DNA of 64,000 bases from Batkoa obscura (Eukaryota > Entomophthoromycota > Entomophthoromycetes > Entomophthorales > Batkoaceae). Position numbers and translations under genes: made by a program. The stretch is from the NCBI GenBank assembly GCA_030770535.1, contig JASVEC010000033.1:62001-126000 (forward strand), given 5' to 3'. Below are positions 41,801 through 50,333 of this stretch, piece after piece; positions within the stretch are counted from its first letter, which is position 1; each line of letters opens with the position of its first letter. Below the pieces are notes generated by a model, which saw only the letters and a list, made by a program, of their open reading frames with translations, did not search any database and was not told the origin of the DNA.

Positions 41801-43795
41801 AAGAATTATCTACCAGTAATACAATCACTAAAGAGCCATCTGGATCTACCGAAAATAAAACTAGCAAACCTACTTTCCGACCACCACATATACACGATCA
41901 TTGCTTAAAATCAATTATCATTGTTCTTACTTCTAATGAATGCTCCAATAAATCATTCCAACATACCCTATCAGCAATACAATCTCTTTCTGTATTAGCT
42001 GGTGCCGAAAAAGTATTCGTTGATGAGCTTATAAAACAGTCACATGCATTTTGCGATTTCATCTTAAAAGATCTCCAACTTTTAGAAAATTCAATAGAAA
42101 CAGAAGAATCAAGTGAAAGCTTGCAGAGTTTAATTGTTTCTAGGTTCTCGCCTGCTTCTTCTCACCAATCTAAGTTACTTCGTATGCTCAAAACTCTTGA
42201 TTACATGCAATCACGTAAACATTCATTGAACAAACGTTCTGGGGAAACGGACAAAAACTCTATTTTCTCAAAATCAAATTTCAACCTTGGTACGCTTGAC
42301 ATATGGAATTTGCTAAGTCAAACTCTTGATAAAATCCAAGAGGGTGCTGAATTGTTCCATTTGGCCACAGCATTGCTTCCTCTGATTGAAGCATTTATGG
42401 TTATATGTAAGCATAGTGGGGACATTGATTTACACCTTAAACAAACAAGTGATCTTTCTGACGCCTCTAATGAAAATATATTCTATCAATTTACTGAAAA
42501 ACATCGTAAGCTCCTCAATTCCATTATTCGCAATAACCCTTCTTTAATGAGTGGTACATTTTCACTTTTAATCAGAAATCATAAAGTACTTGATTTTGAT
42601 AATAAACGTACTTATTTCAATCTACAACTACATAAGCGTACACCAACTCGTGAGGCCCACAATACTTTACAATTGAACGTGCGACGCCAATATGTGTTTG
42701 AAGACTCATTTCGTCAATTCCAAGGGAGAAATGGGAATGAAATTAAATACAGTAAGATCAATGTTAAATTTCATGATGAAGAGGGTGTTGATGCTGGAGG
42801 TGTTACTAGAGAGTGGTTTACAGTACTTTCTCATCAAATGTTTGATCCAAACTACGCCTTGTTTATTAGCTCTTCAGTTGATAAAGTTACGCATCAACCA
42901 AATAAGGCATCCCATGTTAATCCAGAGCATCTACATTTCTTCAAATTTGTAGGCAGAATGATAGGAAAAGCAATATTTAGTGAAGTTACTTTAGATGCTT
43001 ATTTTACACGTTCCTTCTATAAACATATTTTAGGAAAGCCAGTAGAGTTTAAGGATTTAGAAGCCAACGATAAGCAGTTTTATGACTCAATGGTATGGAC
43101 ACTAGAAAACGATATAACTGAGCATATGTTTTTGACGTTTTCCGATGATATTGAGATTTTTGGAGAAAAGAAAATCATTCCATTAAAGCCAGATGGTGAA
43201 AATATTCCAGTTACTGAAGAGAATAAGAAAGAATATGTTAAATTAATAACTGAATTTAGACTTTATACAGCTATTAAAGATCAAATCGATAATTTCCTTA
43301 CTGGGTTCCATGAAATTATACCAAAAGATTTGATAGCTATTTTTGATGAGCAAGAATTAGAGCTACTTATATCGGGTCTTCCTGATATTGATATTGATGA
43401 TTGGAAGAATAATACTACTTATCAAGGTTATACTCAATCTTCAGCCCAAATCCAATGGTTTTGGAGAGCAGTTCGTAGTTTTGATCAATCAGAACGTGCT
43501 AAATTATTACAATTTGCTACAGGGACATCTAAAGTACCACTTGGTGGATTTAACAGTTTACAAGGATCGAATGGCGTACAAAAATTCCAAATTCACCGTG
43601 ATTTTGCTTCATCAAAGCGATTACCTTCAGCACATACTTGGTAAGTATTTTATCTATTTTATTTTGGACAAGATATTAATTTAGTCTTTTAGTTTTAATC
43701 AATTAGATATTCCACAATATGAATCTTATGAAGAGTTACGTCAACAATTATTGAAAGCTATAGAAGAATGTAGTACTGGATTTGCTTTCAGTTAA
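32836..43795 (+). CDS. TOM1: Giant HECT E3 ubiquitin ligase, Tom1/HUWE1/UPL1 type
   Basis: Six exons (32836-32877, 32926-33222, 33267-34053, 34099-35174, 35218-43640, 43693-43795) give 3575 aa. Yeast Tom1 has about 3270. The first intron holds a CTAAC branch site; the 14-codon first exon is the least certain part. The N-terminal third is an armadillo-like solenoid (DUF908/DUF913 type). A UBA domain lies near 1190-1230 ([20 protein letters not shown]). A long Asp/Glu-rich tract spans about 1915-2095. Two ubiquitin-binding UBM motifs lie near 2566-2625 ([17 protein letters not shown] and [17 protein letters not shown]). The HECT domain begins about 3210. The catalytic cysteine in LPSAHTCFNQLD is residue 3542, and an intron splits its codon. 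The ligase ubiquitylates excess histones, ribosomal proteins and replication factors in yeast. A HECT-only paralog lies 2.3 kb downstream. Confidence 0.96.
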
Positions 43796-44627
43796 ACATT
43801 TTGTTATTATACTTAACCTCCTTCTTATAATCTGATATATTCTTAATAGCACAAATTTATGTTCAATTTTAGAGTTTAAGTTTTTGTTCATTAATTCAAC
43901 TCAAAGATATAAATTTTAATTTTTACACTAAATAAATAAAATAAGCAATTTTTGTATTTGAGTTTTATTTATACTTTAAACTGACTTTTATTTATAAAAA
44001 GGCTATGAATATAATTCAATAATAACTGCTTTTGATAATGATTATATACATATTACGTTGACATTTAGTTATATTAAAACCATGCTTCCAAACCTAGTCA
44101 TACATTTTTGATCATCCTTTGAAAACAGATACTTAGGTTTATCTTTTTGAAGTAAAATTTAAATCAGTGTTTAAATTTTGAGCTAACTAACTGTTGTGTA
44201 CAAGAATTATTCTTATTGTGCCCAAAGAGTAACCATAACTCTGATCAATAAAATGGAAAATAGTTCAAAACTCAATAATTTAATTTACAAAAAACTCAAA
44301 TTTTAATATATTTCGATTTTCTTTATATTAAAATGCTTAATAAATTATATTGTTTAACTGCTTTCATTAATAGGTAAATTATTAAATTTTAATAAGTATT
44401 CAAAAAATGAATTTATTAATTATTTATCCCGTCTAATTAGTAATTTTATTAAAAGGTTAAAATCCGATTGAAAGGAATATAAAGATAACTATAAATAAAA
44501 TAAACCTAACTTGGAAACCTGATGTTACAAGTAATATTATTCAAAAAACAATTATAAACAAAATTAATATATATAATTTTTTAACCAAATAATCTTGAAC
44601 AAATAAAAATCTAATAGTAAACATAAA

Positions 44628-44731
44628 TATAGGGATGTATTTTTATTTAAGAGTTTTACCAATAATCTTTCCACTCAAGTAAGATTTAAAAGATATAAAA
44701 AGTGACAGAGCCAAAAAACATTCTCATATAT
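44628..44731 (+). repeat. MITE-like short repeat, copy 10
   Basis: Forward, somewhat diverged copy: TATAGGGATGTATTTTTATT at the left, core CTTTCCACTCAAGTAAG, right end AACATTCTCATATA. Confidence 0.65.
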
Positions 44732-45010
44732 TCTATTCTTAACACAAATTATATTTTTTTTATAATTTATCTACATAAAAATAATGAATTGAAATAGAAA
44801 TAAGTTTCAAAAAAGTAAATTGAAAGAAAAATATGTTTAAAACAATGTAACTTTTTCTAAATAATTGTTTACATTATTGATATAATCCTGGGTCTAACCT
44901 TAAAAAGCTTAAAATTAAATAGAAAAATTTAGCTGAAGATTTATTTTAGTTGTTTTATCTTTTTTAAATAATTAATTTTTTTAATTATACATATTATTTT
45001 ATTTTTATTA

Positions 45011-45112
45011 AATGGGGATGTTTTTTTTTATTTGATTACTTTCCCGCTTTTTAAGCGCTATTTGAGCGGAAAGATTGTTGTAAAATCCTTAAATAAAATA
45101 CATCCCCAAATA
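45011..45112 (-). repeat. MITE-like short repeat, copy 11
   Basis: Reverse copy: AATGGGGATGTTTTTTTTTA at the left, core TTTTTAAGCGCTATTTGAG, right end ATACATCCCCAAATA. Only about 10 bp separate it from copy 12. Confidence 0.78.
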
Positions 45113-45122
45113 CTTAGTAAAT

Positions 45123-45229
45123 ACATGAGGATGTTTTTCTTGATTCTATCACTTTTTGTATCTTTTAAGTCTTACTTGAGTGGAAAGATTATCGCTAAAA
45201 TTCTTAAATTAAAATACACCCCCATATAA
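45123..45229 (-). repeat. MITE-like short repeat, copy 12
   Basis: Reverse copy in tandem with copy 11: ACATGAGGATGTTTTTCTTG at the left, core TTTTAAGTCTTACTTGAG, right end ACACCCCCATATA. The two copies have diverged from each other, so this is not a recent tandem duplication. Confidence 0.75.
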
Positions 45230-45343
45230 TACATAAATATATAGCTCTTTAACTTTATTTTTTATTAAAATAGAGATAAAGTGTAAATTTTTATAATCAA
45301 GCTTTAAAATGAAATTTAAAAAAAACAATATAGTAGTAAAAAG

Positions 45344-45451
45344 CATATGGGGATGTATTTTTGTGTTTAAGAATTTTATTAATAAATTTTCCACTCAAAT
45401 AGCGCTTAAAAAATGAAAAAGTAATGAAGTCAAAAAAAACGTCCTCATATA
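45344..45451 (+). repeat. MITE-like short repeat, copy 13
   Basis: Forward copy with well-kept ends: CATATGGGGATGTATTTTTG at the left, core TTTTCCACTCAAATAGCGC, right end AACGTCCTCATATA. Confidence 0.78.
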
Positions 45452-45911
45452 TCCTCATATATTACTAGCGGTATAATTTATTAAATTTAAACTACGAATT
45501 TTTAAATTATTCTATGCTTAGTTCTGCAATAATTTTACTTTAAAAAACAAAAAGTCTCAAGATTTGTAAATTACCTTAATCCGTAGCTCACTTTAAATAA
45601 TATTTATTTATACCTTTATAATAAACCAATTTTTATCTTACATATTAAAATATTAGAAAAAGTTCTTTTTGAAAATATAACATATATATTTTTTATATAT
45701 AAAAAATGTAATTAAAATAAGAATTTATAAAATGTCGTAACAATTTTTACAGCTGTTATTTTTATTCATTAACACATCTTTAAAATAATCAACTCTATAA
45801 ATATAAAAAGAAAGAGCCATTATGACTTGTAAATATTAGCACTGATCCCTATTTTATGATTGTAAAATTGGAACATTTATTAGTTAGATGGATGATACAA
45901 AAATAACTTAC

Positions 45912-46010
45912 AAATAGGTGTTTTTGGTTTCATTTTTTACGTTTTTTAAGCGCAGTTTGAAAGGAAAAATTATTAGTAGAATTATTAAACAAAAGCACAT
46001 CCTTAAATAC
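45912..46010 (-). repeat. MITE-like short repeat, copy 14
   Basis: Reverse copy: AAATAGGTGTTTTTGGTTTC at the left, core TTTTTTAAGCGCAGTTTG, right end AGCACATCCTTAAAT. It ends about 25 bp before the point where homology to TOM1 begins in the HECT-only paralog. Confidence 0.68.
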
Positions 46011-46075
46011 TTTATTAATTTATTCTAAAATCATTGGAAGCTCTTTAATTCAATATATATAATATTCCTTCTTCA

Positions 46076-47327
46076 ATGAGCGGTACATCCCCTCCTGTTT
46101 CTATTAGAAATCACAACACAATTGGTTTTAATGGTAAACTCACTTACTTCTATGAACAATTGCATAAAAGCATATTGACTCATGAGACGAGCAATACTCT
46201 ACAATTGAACGTGCGACGCCAATATGTGTTTGAAGACTCATTTCGTCAATTCCAAGGGAGAAATGGGAATGAAATTAAATACAGTAAGATCAATGTTAAA
46301 TTTCATGATGAAGAGGGTGTTGATGCTGGAGGTGTTACTAGAGAATGGTTTACAGTACTTTCTCATCAAATATTTGATCCAGACTATGCCTTGTTTATTA
46401 GCTCTTCAGTTGATAAAGTTACGCATCAACCAAATAAGGCATCCCATGTTAATCCAGAGCATCTACATTTCTTCAAATTTGTAGGCAGAATGATAGGAAA
46501 AGCAATATTTAGTGAAGTTACTTTAGATGCTTATTTTACACGTTCCTTCTATAAACATATTTTAGGAAAGCCAGTAGAGTTTAAGGATTTAGAAGCCAAC
46601 GATAAGCAGTTTTATGACTCAATGGTATGGACACTAGAAAACGATATAACTGAGCATATGTTTTTGACGTTTTCCGATGATATTGAGATTTTTGGAGAAA
46701 AGAAAATCATTCCATTAAAGCCAGATGGTGAAAATATTCCAGTTACTGAAGAGAATAAGAAAGAATATGTTAAATTAATAACTGAATTTAGACTTTATAC
46801 AGCTATTAAAGATCAAATCGATAATTTCCTTACTGGGTTCCATGAAATTATACCAAAAGATTTGATAGCTATTTTTGATGAGCAAGAATTAGAGCTACTT
46901 ATATCGGGTCTTCCTGATATTGATATTGATGATTGGAAGAATAATACTACTTATCAAGGTTATACTCAATCTTCAGCCCAAATCCAATGGTTTTGGAGAG
47001 CAGTTCGTAGTTTTGATCAATCAGAACGTGCTAAATTATTACAATTTGCTACAGGGACATCTAAAGTACCACTTGGTGGATTTAACAGTTTACAAGGATC
47101 GAATGGCGTACAAAAATTCCAAATTCACCGTGATTTTGCTTCATCAAAGCGATTACCTTCAGCACATACTTGGTAAGTATTTTATCTATTTTATTTTGGA
47201 CAAGATATTAATTTAGTCTTTTAGTTTTAATCAATTAGATATTCCACAATATGAATCTTATGAAGAGTTACGTCAACAATTATTGAAAGCTATAGAAGGA
47301 TGTAGTACTGAGCTTACTTTCGAATAG
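46076..47327 (+). CDS. HECT-domain-only paralog of TOM1 (truncated duplicate)
   Basis: Two exons (46076-47172 and 47225-47327) encode 399 aa. Apart from a short leader (MSGTSPPVSIRNHNTIGFNG), the product is a complete HECT domain. The N-lobe is present, and so is the C-lobe with the catalytic Cys in LPSAHTC. The intron splits the Cys codon exactly as in TOM1. From about 46200 to 47300 the DNA is nearly identical to 42668-43768, intron included. The first 160 bp or so and the last 20 bp are diverged. Recognisable homology reaches upstream to about 46036, where the frame aligned with TOM1 is closed by a stop. The ATG therefore corresponds to an internal Met of TOM1. It could be a small stand-alone ligase domain, a decoy, or a still-open pseudogene. 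Its final codons differ (TELTFE rather than TGFAFS). Confidence 0.7.
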
Positions 47328-47968
47328 TTATAATTACAATAAAGCTTGCTAAATGTTGAAAGCTTATATGAGATTCTTATATTTTCTATTATTCATTGAT
47401 ATTTGTTTATTAAAAAAGATTATAAAACATTAAAACATAACCTACACCAAAACACTTTCTAATGTAAAATATTCTCACTAAAAACTATTTGAATTTTACA
47501 CTAGTTTTAGCCCAATTTTTTATTAAAATTAAATCAAGTTTAATTTAATTTAATATATTTATTCATTGTAAATCAAAGTTTGTTTATATAAACTTATTTC
47601 TTTTAAATATTGTTATATTTATTATATTCATTATATTTATTATATTTATTATATTTATTATATTTATTATATTTATTATATTTATTATATTTATTATATT
47701 TATTATATTTATTAATTAAATAAAAATAAAAATAGTACTTTTCAAAGCTATCCTGTTTTATCTTAGATATTTTTCATTAGAATACATATTTACAATGTTA
47801 ACTTTGGATGGCAATATCTCTAATATTTGGATATGAATTTCATAGCTTGAATAAACATGTTGCTTCTATAACCTTAATAGATTATTCATACCATCTCATA
47901 AGACAATTGAAGTTTTACTGCTGCAAATAGTCATTTATAAAGTTTTAAATAGGGTGTAAACACACTGT
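47317..47968 (+). repeat. Left arm of a large inverted repeat
   Basis: This stretch is the reverse complement of 49898-50333 joined to 52802-53040. By eye the match is essentially perfect outside a 9-bp minisatellite, and it weakens only in the innermost 20 bp. The outer boundary, CTTTCGAATAGTTAT, overlaps the last 11 bp of the HECT-only paralog. This arm has no transposon, so it keeps the empty site for the element in the other arm. Confidence 0.92.
47612..47712. repeat. 9-bp minisatellite (ATATTTATT)n, left arm
   Basis: About eleven tandem nonamers, the first ones slightly varied (ATATTCATT). The mirror copy at 50151-50275 has about fourteen units. Confidence 0.88.
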
Positions 47969-48740
47969 AGTTTGTAAAATATTAAAATTAGTAGTTTTAA
48001 TGAAATAGATGCTATATATGATCCTACGCATATTATTTCATAAAAGTCAACTGTTGAAATCACAAAGCTCAATGATCAATCATAATGTTTCTGGATAGTA
48101 AACTATCTAAAGAAAAAATTAGTTGACATGATTCTATTCTATTGGTTATACTAATTTATCAAATTTATAAAAATATTATTATTAAATATTATTATTATTA
48201 TTTAATTGAAAAATCATATTAAAAGTTAGACTGAACTTTTTCAACGTTTATTTTTTAATATTAAGAAATTTTATAATAAAATTCTATAGTAGTTTTTCAG
48301 TAGTGTTTATAGCTAAATTTAATTTATCAATTGTTGTTATAAACGTGATTAATTTAATGTAATGTTATCAGAAATTATCACCAGGTTTAAAAAGAGGGAT
48401 TTCATTGTTTATATAAAAAAGTTGCAAAATAAAGGTCAAATGAATATTAAGATATGTACAGTTAAATCTCGCTTAAACACAGGATAAAGTAGAGCTATAA
48501 TTTATATAAAAAACTAAGGTCATTAAGCTATAACCTTTAAGTAAAAAAGTTTGAGCATGATTTAATATAATTTTAAGGGATGGAGATTACACAATAAAAT
48601 ACCATTTAATTTTGAAATTGGATATATTTTTAATGAAGACTGAGGCAGTAATTTATTGAAAGCATGTATACTTCTCTGAATTTCATCTAATACATCAGTA
48701 TATGTTCACTACATACATAAAGCTCCACAAAGCTACTTAT

Positions 48741-48782
48741 AGTAAAATAGAAATTCATATGGCTATGAATTTCTATTTTACT
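48741..48782. promoter_or_regulatory. Perfect inverted repeat (19-bp arms, 4-nt loop) upstream of trypsin
   Basis: AGTAAAATAGAAATTCATA at 48741-48759 is followed by TGGC and then its exact reverse complement at 48764-48782. It lies about 205 bp before the trypsin start codon. It could be a cruciform, a regulator site or a remnant of a small foldback insertion. The sequence alone does not decide. Confidence 0.6.
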
Positions 48783-48937
48783 TAGTAGGAACCATAAGAT
48801 GCACCGAAATTAAGAAAAATTTAATAATATAGCTAGTGATCTTAATAGCTAGCTAATCACGTATAATTATGAACCATGAGTGAACTAATGTGATAAATAT
48901 TCAAACAAAACAAAGTTTTATTAACAGGAGAAACTAA

Positions 48938-48945
48938 TATAAATA
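48938..48945 (+). promoter_or_regulatory. TATA-like box of the trypsin gene
   Basis: TATAAATA lies 43 bp before the ATG at 48988. That would place transcription start about 15-20 bp before the start codon, giving a very short leader. In such an AT-rich genome a chance match is possible. Confidence 0.4.
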
Positions 48946-48987
48946 CTATCCCGAAAGTAAATTCACAAATTATCTAATAAGTCTAAA

Positions 48988-49758
48988 ATGAAATCTGCTC
49001 TTATTTTTACTTTACTCGGTGCTGCTATTGCTGCTGATATCCCATTCACAACACCACCTGGTCGTATTGTAGGTGGTTACGAAGTATCTCCAAAATTCAA
49101 GTACCCATGGATGGTATCTTTAGCTTACGGAGGTTCTCACTCATGCGGTGGTACTTTATATAATGGAAACACTGTTATATCAGCTGCCCACTGCGTCATT
49201 GGATCAACCTCATCATGGACTGCTCGTGTACATCGTCATAATTTAAATACAAGTGAATCCTCCGAACAAGGAAAGACTTACAAAATCAAATCTCGTATTT
49301 CTCATCCAAGCTATAATTCCAATACTAATGCTTATGATGTTTCTATCTGGAAGCTTGATACCGCAACTGGGCCATCAACTGGTGTTAAACTTGATGCCGG
49401 TAACTATGCTAACACCGACAACACCCTCCTTAAAGTTATTGGATGGGGTACTACTTCTTCTGGTGGTAACGTTTCACCAGTTCTTTTAGAAGTTAAAGTA
49501 CCAGTATTCAATGCTGCCAAGTGCAAGCAAGTATACTCTGTCTTGGACACTAAGACCCAATTCTGCGCTGGCTATCCAGAGGGAGGTAAAGATTCTTGCC
49601 AAGGTGATTCTGGAGGTCCAATGTTCATTGAAGAAGGTACCACTCCAGTATTGGTTGGTATTGTTTCATGGGGTGAAGGCTGTGCTCTTAAAGGCAAACC
49701 AGGTGTATATACTCGCGCTTCAGCTGTTGCCGATTTCATTAACAAAAACTCTAGTTAA
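48988..49758 (+). CDS. Secreted trypsin-like serine protease (S1A)
   Basis: An intronless gene for 256 aa. A signal peptide (MKSALIFTLLGAAIAA) is followed by a ten-residue propeptide ending PPGR, then IVGGYEVS. Cleavage after Arg26 would free the Ile27 N-terminus, and trypsin itself can make that cut. The triad is complete: His68 in SAAHC, Asp117 in NAYDVS and Ser208 in GDSGGP. Asp202 at the base of the S1 pocket (KDSCQGDSGG) predicts cleavage after Lys and Arg. Six cysteines match three canonical disulphides (53-69, 179-193, 204-232). Such trypsins are abundant in insect-attacking and soil Entomophthoromycotina. The coding sequence is clearly richer in GC and more codon-biased than its surroundings, which suggests high expression. 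The gene sits inside the loop of the large inverted repeat. Confidence 0.95.
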   Translation: MKSALIFTLLGAAIAADIPFTTPPGRIVGGYEVSPKFKYPWMVSLAYGGSHSCGGTLYNGNTVISAAHCVIGSTSSWTARVHRHNLNTSESSEQGKTYKIKSRISHPSYNSNTNAYDVSIWKLDTATGPSTGVKLDAGNYANTDNTLLKVIGWGTTSSGGNVSPVLLEVKVPVFNAAKCKQVYSVLDTKTQFCAGYPEGGKDSCQGDSGGPMFIEEGTTPVLVGIVSWGEGCALKGKPGVYTRASAVADFINKNSS

Positions 49759-49897
49759 GTATAGTCATCTTTAAATAAAACCGAGTTTTAAAACCATTTA
49801 TATAATTTATATTTCAATTGTTAATTCATAAAGTACAATATAAGTAAGTCTATAAATGTCACTAATTTGATGATAGGTTTGAATTGAAATGATAAAT

Positions 49898-50333
49898 TCA
49901 GTGTGTTTATACTTTAAAACTTTATAAATGACTATTTGCAGCAGTAAAACTTCAATTGTCTTATGAGATGGTATGAATAATCTATTAAGGTTATAGAAGC
50001 AACATGTTTATTCAAGCTATGAAATTCATATCCAAATATTAGAGATATTGCCATCCAAAGTTAACATTGTAAATATGTATTCTAATGAAAAATATCTAAG
50101 ATAAAACAGGATAGCTTTGAAAAGTACTATTTTTATTTTTATTTAATTAATAAATACAATAAATATAATAAATATAATAAATATAATAAATATAATAAAT
50201 ATAATAAATATAATAAATATAATAAATATAATAAATATAATAAATATAATAAATATAATAAATATAATAAATATAACAATGTTTAAAAGAAATAAGTTTA
50301 TATAAACAAACTTTGATTTACAATGAATAAATA
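49898..50333 (-). repeat. Right arm of the inverted repeat, inner part
   Basis: Reverse complement of about 47560-47968. It starts about 140 bp after the trypsin stop codon and runs to the TA at which the DNA transposon inserted. It includes the 14-unit minisatellite. Confidence 0.92.
50151..50275. repeat. 9-bp minisatellite (AAATATAAT)n, right arm
   Basis: About fourteen tandem nonamers, the reverse complement of the left-arm array, which has about eleven. Confidence 0.9.

Larger units (their letters stand above)
43796..46035. other. Intergenic DNA with a cluster of five MITE-like repeats
   Basis: 2.2 kb between TOM1 and the HECT-only paralog. Five copies of the short repeat lie at 44628-46010, two of them almost back to back. 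No other gene-like signal was seen. Confidence 0.6.
47969..48987. other. Trypsin upstream region within the inverted-repeat loop
   Basis: 1.0 kb of AT-rich DNA with no supportable gene. It carries a short (TTA)n-like stretch near 48175-48205, a perfect 19-bp-stem hairpin at 48741-48782 and a TATA-like box at 48938-48945. Confidence 0.5.

Noticed and set aside
43641-43644. TOM1 ending at LPSAHTW without the catalytic cysteine
   Set aside because: A 52-nt intron with GTAAGT and TTTTAG signals lies here. Splicing restores TCFNQLD and the C-terminal tail.
45032-45394. Short frames at 45032-45229 (+) and 45209-45394 (-)
   Set aside because: They run through the MITE-like repeats and AT-rich spacer and have no protein-like composition.
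47612-50275. CRISPR-like regular arrays
   Set aside because: Units are 9 bp with no spacers; this is a minisatellite. The 105-bp repeats are scattered and occur in both orientations.
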